Shown: positions 23,887 through 32,268 of the stretch, one piece after another
How positions within the stretch are numbered: the stretch's first letter is position 1
Layout of the letters: each line of letters begins with the position of its first letter
NCBI GenBank assembly: GCA_900552655.1
Contig: USAE01000009.1
Span: 1-42,202 of the forward strand
Reading direction: 5' to 3'
DNA: 42,202 nucleotides
From: an uncultured Clostridium sp.
Lineage (GTDB): Bacteria > Bacillota > Clostridia > TANB77 > CAG-508
Position numbers and translations under genes: made by a program
The notes under the pieces: model-generated
The model's input: the letters and a program-made list of their open reading frames with translations, nothing else
Databases searched by the model: none
What the model was told of the DNA's origin: nothing

Positions 23887-23923
23887 AAAACACCTCCATA
23901 TATTTTGCTTATAAATAAGCAAT

Positions 23924-23957
23924 AAAAAAATGAATTAACTTAAAGACGCAAGTTAAC
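23924..23957 (-). terminator. Attenuator-like terminator in the infC leader
   Basis: On the minus strand TTAACTT (23950-23956 side) pairs with AAGTTAA (23935-23941 side) and is followed by seven U. It lies upstream of the infC RBS, where Firmicute infC operons carry an L20-responsive leader. Confidence 0.65.
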
Positions 23958-23961
23958 CCAC

Positions 23962-24052
23962 TAAAATAATTATATACTATATATATTGAATTATTTTACC
24001 TTTCTATTTATATAGACAAGGTGGAAGTGGTTACCTTCTTCTTTAATCGCTT
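23962..24052 (-). promoter_or_regulatory. Leader region of infC-rpmI-rplT with alternative stems
   Basis: Besides the terminator there is a 10-bp pairing between TAAAATAATT (23962-23971) and AATTATTTTA (23989-23998), and a smaller stem AAGGT/ACCTT near 24018-24038. The arrangement fits a transcription-attenuation leader such as the L20 leader of low-GC Firmicutes. I cannot confirm the family without a covariance model. Confidence 0.5.
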
Positions 24053-24095
24053 ATATATAATATCATCTATTTTTTATATTGTCAATAGCTAAATG

Positions 24096-25205
24096 CTATT
24101 TTTCAGTTTCTCTTTGATATTCTTCTCCTGATTTAAATAAAAATTTCTTTATAGTTTGCCATATAATTTGGAATTTGTTTTTTCTTTCTATTGGTAAATC
24201 TACTATTTCTTCTGTGTCATCTAATAAATTTTCATTTTCTAATTCATTATATTTGTTTTCTAATTTATTCATTGTTTTTATATAATATTCGTTAAATTCA
24301 TCTTTTCCTTCTACATATCCTACTAAATCTTTATAGTTATATAAAGCTCTTCTGTAGTTTTCTACTTCTTCTAAATTTGTAATTTTGTTAAAAGATGTAT
24401 CAAAATAAGAAGTTATTATTAAGTTTTGAGAATCCATAAAAGTTTTTTGAATATCATTTTTTATTTTAACTCTTTTTTTATTCATAGAAGAGTTTAAATT
24501 ATCTGTAATTTCTATTTTGTTGTTTAGTTTTAATAATTCTTCCTCTAATTTTAACAATTTGTCAAAATTTTTCTCTAAAGTGTAAAATGTCTCTTCTGTT
24601 GTTTTTTCTATAAATGTTTCTTTAAAATTATTATTACTGTTAAATACACTATCTAAAAGTACATCTTCTCCTGTTACATATGCCATTTGTACAATCAAAT
24701 TACATATTAAAGGGTAACAGGTAGGGCTAATTGTATCAAACGAAATTCCATAATATTTCACATTATCTTTTGGCTCTTTTGTAGCTCTTGCTGTAGCATA
24801 TTGTACTGCTGCCTCATTTAGCGCCAAACCATGCACTTTGTATTGTGTTAAATCACATAAACCTAATCTTATTAAAAAACCGGCTTTATCTTTTCTTTCT
24901 TGCAAATAGTGAATGCACTCGTGTATAGCATAGTCTTCAATTTTTTCTAATGGTACTTCACAATTAAAATATATTGATGTATTTTTATAAAAATAATTAG
25001 CTTCTGAAAAACCTTTTGGAACTTCTGCATAATACATTTTTATTTGTGAAAGTTTTATAAATATTTCACCTAATTTAAACTCCATATTAGGAAATGCAGC
25101 CACAATTTTTTGAGCAACATTTTTAGCTATTGTATTAACTTTTATCTTATCAAGTTCTTCTATAACTTGAATTCCCTCTTTTTTTAAGTTTGCTTCTATC
25201 CCCAT
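24096..25205 (-). CDS. Putative HExxH zinc metallopeptidase-like protein
   Basis: I do not recognise a named family. The protein has 369 residues. It contains a zinc-binding HExxH at 95-99 (HECIH, preceded by EDYAI and followed by YLQERKDK). About 32 residues later is LNEAAVQY (129-136), with E131 as a plausible third ligand, as in gluzincins. No signal peptide is visible, so it is probably cytoplasmic. The C-terminal half (about 200-369) is helical, charged and coiled-coil-like (LEEELLKLNNKIEI, YNELENENLLDD) and ends with a basic segment. The ATG follows AGGGAG. It lies just upstream of the infC leader on the same strand. The substrate is unknown and activity is unproven. Confidence 0.7.
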   Translation of the reverse strand: MGIEANLKKEGIQVIEELDKIKVNTIAKNVAQKIVAAFPNMEFKLGEIFIKLSQIKMYYAEVPKGFSEANYFYKNTSIYFNCEVPLEKIEDYAIHECIHYLQERKDKAGFLIRLGLCDLTQYKVHGLALNEAAVQYATARATKEPKDNVKYYGISFDTISPTCYPLICNLIVQMAYVTGEDVLLDSVFNSNNNFKETFIEKTTEETFYTLEKNFDKLLKLEEELLKLNNKIEITDNLNSSMNKKRVKIKNDIQKTFMDSQNLIITSYFDTSFNKITNLEEVENYRRALYNYKDLVGYVEGKDEFNEYYIKTMNKLENKYNELENENLLDDTEEIVDLPIERKNKFQIIWQTIKKFLFKSGEEYQRETEK

Positions 25206-25280
25206 ATTCTTTCTCCCTAATACACTTATAGATAATTATATTATACTATATATAAATTAAACTTCTATAACATTCTTATT

Positions 25281-25332
25281 AAAAAAGCATTACAGCTATG
25301 TTACAAAACATAACTGTAATGTTCTTTTTTAA
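25281..25332. terminator. Terminator after leuS, possibly bidirectional
   Basis: CATTACAGCTATGTT (25288-25302) and AACATAACTGTAATG (25307-25321) form a 15-bp stem (one G-U on the minus strand) with a 4-nt loop. Six U follow on the minus strand and a T-run also follows on the plus strand. Confidence 0.8.
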
Positions 25333-25379
25333 CTGATATGTATATTATAGTTTAATATAGTCCAAATTATTTGTTCTTT

Positions 25380-27797
25380 TTAAGCAATTACTATGTTATA
25401 TATTTTATTTTTAACATATATTTCTTTTATTATTTTTTTGCCTTCTATTTGGCTCGCAACTGCTTCATTTGCTTTTTGTTTTACTATTTCTTCATCTTCA
25501 TCTTTTTTTATAGTAATTGTCGCTTTAACTTTTCCTTTTATTTGAACAGGTATTTCTATTTCAGCCTCTACTGTTTTTGCTTCATCATATGTTGGCCAAT
25601 CTTTATATGCTAAATCTTCTTTTCCACCTATTATTTTGTATAATTCTTCTGTCATATGTGGTGCAAATGGATTTAATAATTGTAAAAACGTGCTAAATTC
25701 TGCTTTGTTAATTTGTTTTTCTTTATAAAATTCATTTACCATTGTCATAAATGTAGCAACAGAAGTATTAAATTTCATTTCTTCTATATCTGTAGAAATT
25801 TTCTTTATTGCTTTATTCATCATCTTTTCGAATTTTTCTGAATATTTATCTCCTTCTACTAAGAAATCTTGCATATTCCAAACTCTATCTAGGAACTTCA
25901 TACATCCTCTAATGCTTTCCATAGACCATGGAGCTGTTTGGTCGAAAGGTCCCATAAACATTTCATAAACTCTAAATGCATCTGCTCCAAATTCTTCTAC
26001 TATTTCGTCTGGATTTATTACGTTTCCTTTAGATTTAGACATTTTTTCGCCATTGCTTCCTAATATCATTCCATGTGATGTACGTTTTGCATATGGCTCT
26101 TTAGTTGGTACCACTCCAATATCATATAAAAATTTATGCCAAAATCTTGAATATAGTAAGTGTAAAGTAGTATGTTCCATACCACCATTATACCAGTCTA
26201 CTGGTGACCAATATTCTAGTGCTTCTTTTGAAGCTAATTCATTATCATTATGTGGATCCATATATCTTAGGTAATACCATGAAGATCCAGCCCATTGTGG
26301 CATTGTGTCTGTTTCTCTTCTTGCTTTTCCATGGCAACATGGGCAAGTTGTATTTATCCAATCTTCTTGTTTTGAAAGTGGAGATTCTCCATTTTCTCCT
26401 GGCTCGTAATCTTCTACATCTGGTAATTTTAAAGGTAATTCTTCTTCTGGAATTGGAACCCATCCACATTTATCGCAATATACCATAGGTATTGGTTCTC
26501 CCCAATAACGTTGTCTAGAAAATACCCAATCACGAAGTTTATAATTTACTTTTCTTTTACCTAAATTATTTTCTTCTATATATTCTATTGCTTTATTTAT
26601 TGCTTCTTTTGATTCTAGTCCATTTAAAAATTCTGAATTTACTGCTATACCATTATTTACATCTGTAATTGGTTCTGTTATTTCTTCTAATGTTTCTTTG
26701 TTTGTTTTTTCTACTATAACTTGTTTAATTGGTAAATTAAACTTTTTAGCAAATTCGAAATCTCTTGCATCATGTGCAGGAACAGCCATAATAGCACCTG
26801 TACCATATGTTATTAATACATAATCTGAAATCCAAATTGGAATTTCTTCATTTGTTAATGGGTTTACTGCTTTTATTCCTTTTATTTCTACACCTGTTTT
26901 TTCTTTGTTTAGCTCTGCTCTTTCGAAATCGGATTTTAATGATGCTTTTCTTTTATATTCTTCTACTTCTTCAAGATTTGTAATTTTGTCTTTGTATTTT
27001 TTTATAATTTCATGTTCTGGTGCTACAACCATATATGTTGCTCCAAATATTGTATCTGGTCTAGTTGTATAAATTAGAAGTTTATCATCTTCTCCACTTA
27101 TTTTAAAGTTAACTTCTGCACCTTCACTTCTTCCAATCCAATTTATTTGTTGTGCTTTAATTTTTTCTAAGAAATTAACATCGTCTAAATCGTCTATTAA
27201 TCTTTGTGCATATTCTGTAATTTTTAGCATCCATTGGCTTTTTTCTTTTTGTACAACTGGACTTCCACATCTTTCGCAAACTCCATTTACAACTTCTTCG
27301 TTTGCTAGTCCTACTTTACAGCCTGTACAAAAGTTTATTGGCATAGTTGTTTTGTATGCTAAACCTTTTTTATATAATTGTATAAAAATCCATTGTGTCC
27401 ATTTATAGTAATTAGGGTCTGTTGTGTTTACTTCTCTTGACCAATCAAAAGAGAAACCAATAGATTTTAATTGCTCTTTAAAATGATTTATATTTTTTTC
27501 TGTTGTTATTTTAGGATGAACATGGTTTTTTATTGCATAGTTTTCTGCTGGAAGACCAAATGCATCAAACCCAATAGGAAATAATACATTATACCCTTGC
27601 ATTCTTCTTTTTCTAGCTATTATATCTAGTGCTGTATAACTTCTTGGGTGCCCAACATGTAATCCTTGACCAGATGGATAAGGAAATTCTATTAGTCCAA
27701 ACCATTTTTCTTTTGAATAATCGTTTTTTGCATTAAAGGTACCTTCTGTATACCACTTATTTTGCCATTTTTTCTCTACCTCTTTATAATTGTACAT
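25380..27797 (-). CDS. leuS: Leucyl-tRNA synthetase
   Basis: LeuS charges tRNA-Leu with leucine in two steps using ATP. The protein has 805 residues, normal for bacterial LeuRS. The class I signature is HVGH at 47-50 in FPYPSGQGLHVGH. The CP1 editing domain carries TTRPDTIFGATY near 249-260 and GTGAIMAVPAHDARDFEFA. The KMSKS loop is at 585-589. Zinc-type Cys pairs are seen (CTGCKVG..CERCGSP and CPCCHG). ATG at 27797 is chosen since GATGAAGG lies just upstream and the product then begins MYNYKEVEKKWQ. The longer reading adds 15 residues. The gap upstream (118 nt) is too short for a full T-box leader, and none is seen. Confidence 0.97.
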   Translation of the reverse strand: MYNYKEVEKKWQNKWYTEGTFNAKNDYSKEKWFGLIEFPYPSGQGLHVGHPRSYTALDIIARKRRMQGYNVLFPIGFDAFGLPAENYAIKNHVHPKITTEKNINHFKEQLKSIGFSFDWSREVNTTDPNYYKWTQWIFIQLYKKGLAYKTTMPINFCTGCKVGLANEEVVNGVCERCGSPVVQKEKSQWMLKITEYAQRLIDDLDDVNFLEKIKAQQINWIGRSEGAEVNFKISGEDDKLLIYTTRPDTIFGATYMVVAPEHEIIKKYKDKITNLEEVEEYKRKASLKSDFERAELNKEKTGVEIKGIKAVNPLTNEEIPIWISDYVLITYGTGAIMAVPAHDARDFEFAKKFNLPIKQVIVEKTNKETLEEITEPITDVNNGIAVNSEFLNGLESKEAINKAIEYIEENNLGKRKVNYKLRDWVFSRQRYWGEPIPMVYCDKCGWVPIPEEELPLKLPDVEDYEPGENGESPLSKQEDWINTTCPCCHGKARRETDTMPQWAGSSWYYLRYMDPHNDNELASKEALEYWSPVDWYNGGMEHTTLHLLYSRFWHKFLYDIGVVPTKEPYAKRTSHGMILGSNGEKMSKSKGNVINPDEIVEEFGADAFRVYEMFMGPFDQTAPWSMESIRGCMKFLDRVWNMQDFLVEGDKYSEKFEKMMNKAIKKISTDIEEMKFNTSVATFMTMVNEFYKEKQINKAEFSTFLQLLNPFAPHMTEELYKIIGGKEDLAYKDWPTYDEAKTVEAEIEIPVQIKGKVKATITIKKDEDEEIVKQKANEAVASQIEGKKIIKEIYVKNKIYNIVIA

Positions 27798-27915
27798 AAC
27801 CTTCATCCCTTCATTATTTTTGTTTGACAAATTATATATCAAAAAATGTAAAAAGTAAATATTTAGTATTTGCTTTACTTAGTTCTTTATAATATGTTTA
27901 TTTTTGTATTGCTAT

Positions 27916-29166
27916 TTATTCTTCTAGCAAATATTTTTTTATCGCTTTTGAAGCATTTCTTCCAGAACGTGCAGCCCATGCAACAGTTGACTTTGTTCCT
28001 ATTAAATCTCCTCCTGCAAATATTCCTTTTTTAGATGTCATATAATTTTCATCTACTTTTATATTCCCATATTGTGTTACTTCTAGTTTTGTTTTAGAAA
28101 CAATTTCTCCATCAGGCTTAGAACCTACAGCCATTACTACATAGTCCATATCTAGTAAATAATTAGAATTTTCTATATTTACAGGTACAGGTCTTTTTTC
28201 TCCTTCTTTTTCTACTAACTCTGTTTTTATACATTCTAATTTTTCTACTTTTTCGTTTCCTAATATTTTTACAATATTTGTTTTAAATAAAAATTCTACT
28301 CCTTCTTTTTCTGCTTCTTCTATTTCTAATTCTTCTGCTGGCATTTGTTCTTTTGCTCTTCTGTATATTACATATACATTTTTTGCTCCTAATCGTTTTA
28401 TTGTTCTTGCAGTATCCATGGCTACATTTCCCCCACCACTTACTGCTACATTTTTACCTTCATAATTTGGGTGTATATTTGTTTCTAGTAACTCATTTCC
28501 TCCATATACCCCTTGTAAGTTTTCACCTGGTATATTCATTTTTGATGAAACATTTGCTCCAAAACTTAAATATATAGCATCATATTCTTTTTCTAAATCT
28601 TCTAAGTTATAATCTTTTCCTAAAGCTTTATTACATTCTGCTTTTATTCCTAAGTTTAATATTTCTTCTATATTTTTATCTATTATTTCTCTAGATAGTC
28701 TAAAGTCTGGTATTCCATATCTTGTAATACCACCAAGTTTTGGTTGTTTTTCGTAAATAGTAACATCTGCACCAGACATCCTTAAAAATGCTGCACAAGT
28801 AAGACCAGCTGGTCCTCCTCCTATTATTGCAATCTTTTTTCCTTCTAATTCATTAGTTGTTTTTATATCATAATTTTCTTTAAATGCGTTATCAAACACA
28901 TATGCTTCCAATTCTCCAATACTTATAGGTTCAGACTTTATTCCTCGTACACAGCTTCCTTTACATTGTTTAAAATGAGGACAAACTCTACCACAAATTG
29001 CACCTAAAACAGTGGTTTGTGTTAAAACATTAAAAGCCTCCTTTAAATTATCTTCTTTAACAAATTTAATAAAACTAGGTATATCATTTCCTAAAGGGCA
29101 TGCTTTTTGGCATGGCTTAACCTTACAATTTAAGCATCTATTTGATTCTTCTAGTAAACTATTCAT
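27916..29166 (-). CDS. GltD-like NAD(P)H-dependent FAD/Fe-S oxidoreductase
   Basis: This flavoprotein has the domain order of the glutamate synthase small chain (GltD) and related enzymes such as NfnB. It has 416 residues. The N-terminal Fe-S domain has C11, C14, C19, C23 (NRCLNCKVKPCQKAC) and C58, C62, C68, C72 (ICGRVCPHFKQCKGSC). The FAD motif IIGGGPAGLTCA is near 114-125, the NAD(P) motif VSGGGNVAMDTARTIK near 240-255, and the C-terminal GGDLIGTKSTVAWAARSGR is the FAD-closing block. No gltB is present in the window, nor an nfnA partner, so its electron partner is unknown. It lies 19 nt downstream of a Nudix gene and 118 nt before leuS. Confidence 0.88.
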   Translation of the reverse strand: MNSLLEESNRCLNCKVKPCQKACPLGNDIPSFIKFVKEDNLKEAFNVLTQTTVLGAICGRVCPHFKQCKGSCVRGIKSEPISIGELEAYVFDNAFKENYDIKTTNELEGKKIAIIGGGPAGLTCAAFLRMSGADVTIYEKQPKLGGITRYGIPDFRLSREIIDKNIEEILNLGIKAECNKALGKDYNLEDLEKEYDAIYLSFGANVSSKMNIPGENLQGVYGGNELLETNIHPNYEGKNVAVSGGGNVAMDTARTIKRLGAKNVYVIYRRAKEQMPAEELEIEEAEKEGVEFLFKTNIVKILGNEKVEKLECIKTELVEKEGEKRPVPVNIENSNYLLDMDYVVMAVGSKPDGEIVSKTKLEVTQYGNIKVDENYMTSKKGIFAGGDLIGTKSTVAWAARSGRNASKAIKKYLLEE

Positions 29167-29184
29167 TTTTCCTCCTGTATAATT

Positions 29185-29733
29185 TTATATATTCGAAAAA
29201 TAACTTAATATAGCTATTATTTCTGCCGAAGAATGTATTTCTCCGTTTTTGTATAATTCTTTTAATTCATCTATAGAAATTTTACGTACTTTTATATCTT
29301 CTGTTGCATCTAAATGTCTTTGTGTTTTTGTTAAATTTTTTGCCTTAAATATGTATACTTTTTCGTTAGAATACCCAACTGCTGGATATTCATATATCAT
29401 TTCTTCTATTATACCTGCTCTATAACCAGTTTCCTCTTCTAATTCTCTTATAGCTGCTTCTTCTGGCTTTTCCCCTTCTTCTATTAGACCTGCTGGAAAT
29501 GCTAATATACTTTTTTCTATAGGAGTTCTTACTTCTTCTATCATAATTAATGTGTTATCATCTAAAAAAGGCATTATAACAGCTCCGTTTCCAGATTTTA
29601 TATGTTCACGATAAATTTCTTTATTATCTCTTTTATTATAATATCTTTCAATTTTTACTGTAACTCTTTTACCTTTAAAAGCTATATCTTCACTTAATTT
29701 TTCATAATCCATATCTTTAAAATATTTTTCCAT
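29185..29733 (-). CDS. Nudix hydrolase, ADP-ribose pyrophosphatase type
   Basis: This Nudix enzyme probably cleaves ADP-ribose or a similar nucleoside diphosphate-X. It has 182 residues. The Nudix box is complete from G82 (GLIEEGEKPEEAAIRELEE then ETGYRAG): E88, R96, E97, E100, E101 and G103 are all present. The upstream FPAGLIEEG and downstream YPAVGYSNEKVYIFKA fit the ADP-ribose group. The ATG follows GGAGGGG. It runs into the GltD-like gene with a 19-nt gap. Confidence 0.92.
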   Translation of the reverse strand: MEKYFKDMDYEKLSEDIAFKGKRVTVKIERYYNKRDNKEIYREHIKSGNGAVIMPFLDDNTLIMIEEVRTPIEKSILAFPAGLIEEGEKPEEAAIRELEEETGYRAGIIEEMIYEYPAVGYSNEKVYIFKAKNLTKTQRHLDATEDIKVRKISIDELKELYKNGEIHSSAEIIAILSYFSNI

Positions 29734-29822
29734 AATACCCCTCCAATTTTTATTTTCTTACCAGTATACTTATTTTTTATTCCATTATAAATTTACTTTT
29801 GCTAAAATTTAATTACTGTTTT

Positions 29823-29858
29823 AATCGGGATTTTAAGGACCGTCCCTAAATCCCGATT
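29823..29858 (+). repeat. REP-like palindrome, copy 5, overlapping a gene end
   Basis: The perfect 11-bp arms AATCGGGATTT (29823-29833) and AAATCCCGATT (29848-29858) enclose TAAGGACCGTCCCT. The element overlaps the last codons and stop (29846-29848) of the uracil-DNA glycosylase gene and is oriented against it. Confidence 0.85.
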
Positions 29859-30418
29859 TCTGTTTTTAATTCTTTACACATTTCTAGTACTTTTTTTAGG
29901 TCTTTCCAAAAGTCTATCTTTTTGTTTTCATCTCTTAAAAGTGCTGCGGGGTGCCATGTTGGCATATACATTATTCCTTTTTTTTCTATCCAATGTCCTC
30001 TTGATGCTGTTATTTTGTATTCTTTTCCTAATATGTTCTGAAGTGCTGTACTTCCCATTAGTACTATTATTTGTGGTTTTACCAGTATTACTTGATTTCT
30101 TAAATAATTTAAACACGCTTGTGCTTCGTCTGCTTCTGGTACTCTATTGTTAGGTGGTCTGCATTTTACTATGTTTGCAATATATATTTTCTTTCTGTCT
30201 ATTTCCAATCCTTCAAATGCTTTATTCATTAGCTGACCTGCTTTTCCTACAAATGGTATTCCTTGCTTATCTTCGTCTGCGCCTGGTCCTTCACCTATAA
30301 ACATTACATTAGCATTTTTATTTCCTTCTGCAAATACAATGTTTGTTCTATTGTTACATAATTTACATTTTTTACAACCTATTATTGATTTTTCTAAGTC
30401 TTCCCAATTATCGTACAA
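29846..30418 (-). CDS. Family 4 uracil-DNA glycosylase (Fe-S)
   Basis: This enzyme removes uracil from DNA as the first step of base excision repair. It has 190 residues. Cluster ligands include CKKCKLC (C15, C18, C21 region) plus later Cys in IVKCRPPNNR and AQACLNYL. Motif A is GEGPGADEDKQGIPFVG (about 40-56), and the C-terminal motif is TWHPAALLR. The start is TTG at 30418, with GAGGTG upstream. The last codons (Ile-Gly-Ile-stop) lie inside a REP-like palindrome. Confidence 0.93.
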   Translation of the reverse strand: MYDNWEDLEKSIIGCKKCKLCNNRTNIVFAEGNKNANVMFIGEGPGADEDKQGIPFVGKAGQLMNKAFEGLEIDRKKIYIANIVKCRPPNNRVPEADEAQACLNYLRNQVILVKPQIIVLMGSTALQNILGKEYKITASRGHWIEKKGIMYMPTWHPAALLRDENKKIDFWKDLKKVLEMCKELKTEIGI

Positions 30419-30436
30419 TTTTTACACCTCTTTATG

Positions 30437-31354
30437 CTATTTTACACATTTTTCTAATAATCTTATTTTTATTTCATCTTCTGTATCTATTCTTACTCTT
30501 ATTCCAATTGGTATAACTGTTTTTTTATCTATATGTCCAAAATTGCTTGATTGTATTATTGGAAAATCATATTCATCTCCTATTGTATCTTTTAATATTT
30601 TAGAAAGTGTTATGCCAGATTCGTGTTCATATCCACCAAACCATATTCCTTTAATTTTGCTAAACACATCATTTTGTTTCATTCTGTAAAAATATGAACT
30701 AACTGCTTCTGGTGGTGATTCTAGTGGAAATTCTTCTAAAAATAAAATTTTATCTTTAATGTTCATACTATATTTTCCTGTTATTAAATTAGAAAATATA
30801 CTTAAATTTCCGCCAATCATAACACCTTCTGCTTTACCTTTTTGTATTACATTATATTTATCACTATTATCTCCAAGTTCTAAGTCTGCATTTTGAAATC
30901 TTTTTATAATTTCATTATAGCAATATTCAGTTTCACATGAAGATAGTCCTTTAAATGTTTGTCCAGAAAATGTAACCAAACCTGTTTTTTCATAAATTAT
31001 ATTAGCTATAGCAGTAGTGTCACTATACCCACATAATATTTTAGGATTATTTTTTATTAGTTCATAATCAATTAATTCAAAAATAGAATTGGAATTATAA
31101 CCACCTTTAGCACACCAGACCATTTTTACATCTTTATCTGCAAACATCCTATTTAAATCATCTGCTTTTTGCTTTGCTGTTGCTCCATAACCTGTTTCAT
31201 TAGAAAAAACATTTTTGCCTATCTTTATGTTATATCCAGCTTGCTCCATTAACAAAATTGAATTATTAAATTCTTCTAAGTTTTGCTCTGTAACATTATC
31301 TGATGGTGCAATTATTCCTAAAGTATCCTCTTTTTCTAATTTATTTGGTATCAT
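30437..31354 (-). CDS. LD-carboxypeptidase (S66 family)
   Basis: S66 serine peptidases cut the L,D bond of muropeptides in cell-wall recycling; MccF-like members detoxify peptide-nucleotide antibiotics. The protein has 305 residues from the chosen start. GIIAPSDNVTE (13-23), WCAKGGYNSNSIFELIDY (about 80-97) and the nucleophile Ser S111 in CGYSDTTAI are typical. The C-terminal Glu/His region has GIWFGGYEHESG and NFGHIDKKTVIPIG. ATG at 31354 is chosen because AAAGGAG lies just upstream. It is one of a group of minus-strand genes with pgeF, another peptidoglycan-associated function. A recycling role is more likely than a resistance role. Confidence 0.88.
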   Translation of the reverse strand: MIPNKLEKEDTLGIIAPSDNVTEQNLEEFNNSILLMEQAGYNIKIGKNVFSNETGYGATAKQKADDLNRMFADKDVKMVWCAKGGYNSNSIFELIDYELIKNNPKILCGYSDTTAIANIIYEKTGLVTFSGQTFKGLSSCETEYCYNEIIKRFQNADLELGDNSDKYNVIQKGKAEGVMIGGNLSIFSNLITGKYSMNIKDKILFLEEFPLESPPEAVSSYFYRMKQNDVFSKIKGIWFGGYEHESGITLSKILKDTIGDEYDFPIIQSSNFGHIDKKTVIPIGIRVRIDTEDEIKIRLLEKCVK

Positions 31355-31464
31355 AATTTCTCCTTTCCAAACATTAAACATTGTGAGTATTATAAACGTT
31401 CTTTTTTGTTCATATATTATTATTTGTTGAACTTTTAATAACGTCTCCAAAATTCAAATAAAGC

Positions 31465-32268
31465 TTACAAAAGTTCTATTATATTCATATTTCTATCTGC
31501 TAATTCTTTTTCTGCTCTATATGAGTGCATTTTGTTCGAATTGCATACACTGCAGATATTGCTATCAAATATATTTTCTTTTTTTATTCCTATTTCCATT
31601 AAATAGTCTATTATTAATTTTGTTGTATCAAAATAATATTTTTGCTTTTCTACTACTTTTTCTGTTGGTTCATTTTCTATAGTCTTACCTTTTTTATAGT
31701 ATTTTTCTATATTTCCAAATTCTTCTTTAAATTTTTGTATAAAATCTTCTTCTACTTCGAAATGGCATTGCTTTATACATGGCCCTATGCACACTATAAT
31801 GTCTTCTGTGTTACACCCATATTTTTCTTTCATCATTATAACTGCTTTTGGGCTTATCTTTTTCAATGTACCTCTCCAACCAGAATGAACATTTCCTATT
31901 ACGTTTTTTATTTTATCATAAAAAATTATTGGTGTACAATCTGCATATTTAGTAACTAATGGTATTTCTATTTTGTTTGTTACAAATCCATCTACAAATT
32001 CAAACTCTTCATCTGTAAATTCTGTTATATTTTGTACAATATCTGTGTGTTTTTGCGTAGATTTTATTATTTTATTAGAATCTATTTTTAATGATTTACA
32101 TATTTTTCTATAATTTTCTGCTGATTTTTCGTTATCATCACTAAATTTTAAAGGTTTTAACGAATATGCATGTTGTATCTTATCAGAATATTTTAGTAAT
32201 TCTCTAAATTGTAAATATTCTACATCGCCATCTTTAAAATGAATAACATTTTCATTACTTAGATTCAT
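31465..32268 (-). CDS. pgeF: Peptidoglycan editing factor PgeF (YlmD, laccase domain)
   Basis: PgeF is a copper/zinc laccase-domain amidase that removes wrongly built (L-Ser) muropeptide precursors. The protein has 267 residues. Metal ligands are seen in QKHTDIV (about 73-79), VTKYADCTPIIF and NVHSGWRGTLKKI (about 130-142), then CIGPCIKQCHFEVEED. The C-terminal SNICSVCNSNKMHSYR is typical. The ATG lies inside the addB 3' end (14-nt overlap) with AAAGGAG at good spacing. In many Firmicutes ylmD is near ftsZ, and here it is two genes away. Confidence 0.92.
   Translation of the reverse strand: MNLSNENVIHFKDGDVEYLQFRELLKYSDKIQHAYSLKPLKFSDDNEKSAENYRKICKSLKIDSNKIIKSTQKHTDIVQNITEFTDEEFEFVDGFVTNKIEIPLVTKYADCTPIIFYDKIKNVIGNVHSGWRGTLKKISPKAVIMMKEKYGCNTEDIIVCIGPCIKQCHFEVEEDFIQKFKEEFGNIEKYYKKGKTIENEPTEKVVEKQKYYFDTTKLIIDYLMEIGIKKENIFDSNICSVCNSNKMHSYRAEKELADRNMNIIELL

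Noticed and set aside
23887..23922. TTG start for infC at 23922
   Set aside because: No ribosome binding site precedes it, it would place the strong GGAGG inside the coding region, and it adds residues absent from the IF-3 family.
27798..27915. T-box leader upstream of leuS
   Set aside because: The spacer is about 120 nt, too short for a standard T-box, and no T-box sequence or terminator stem is seen.
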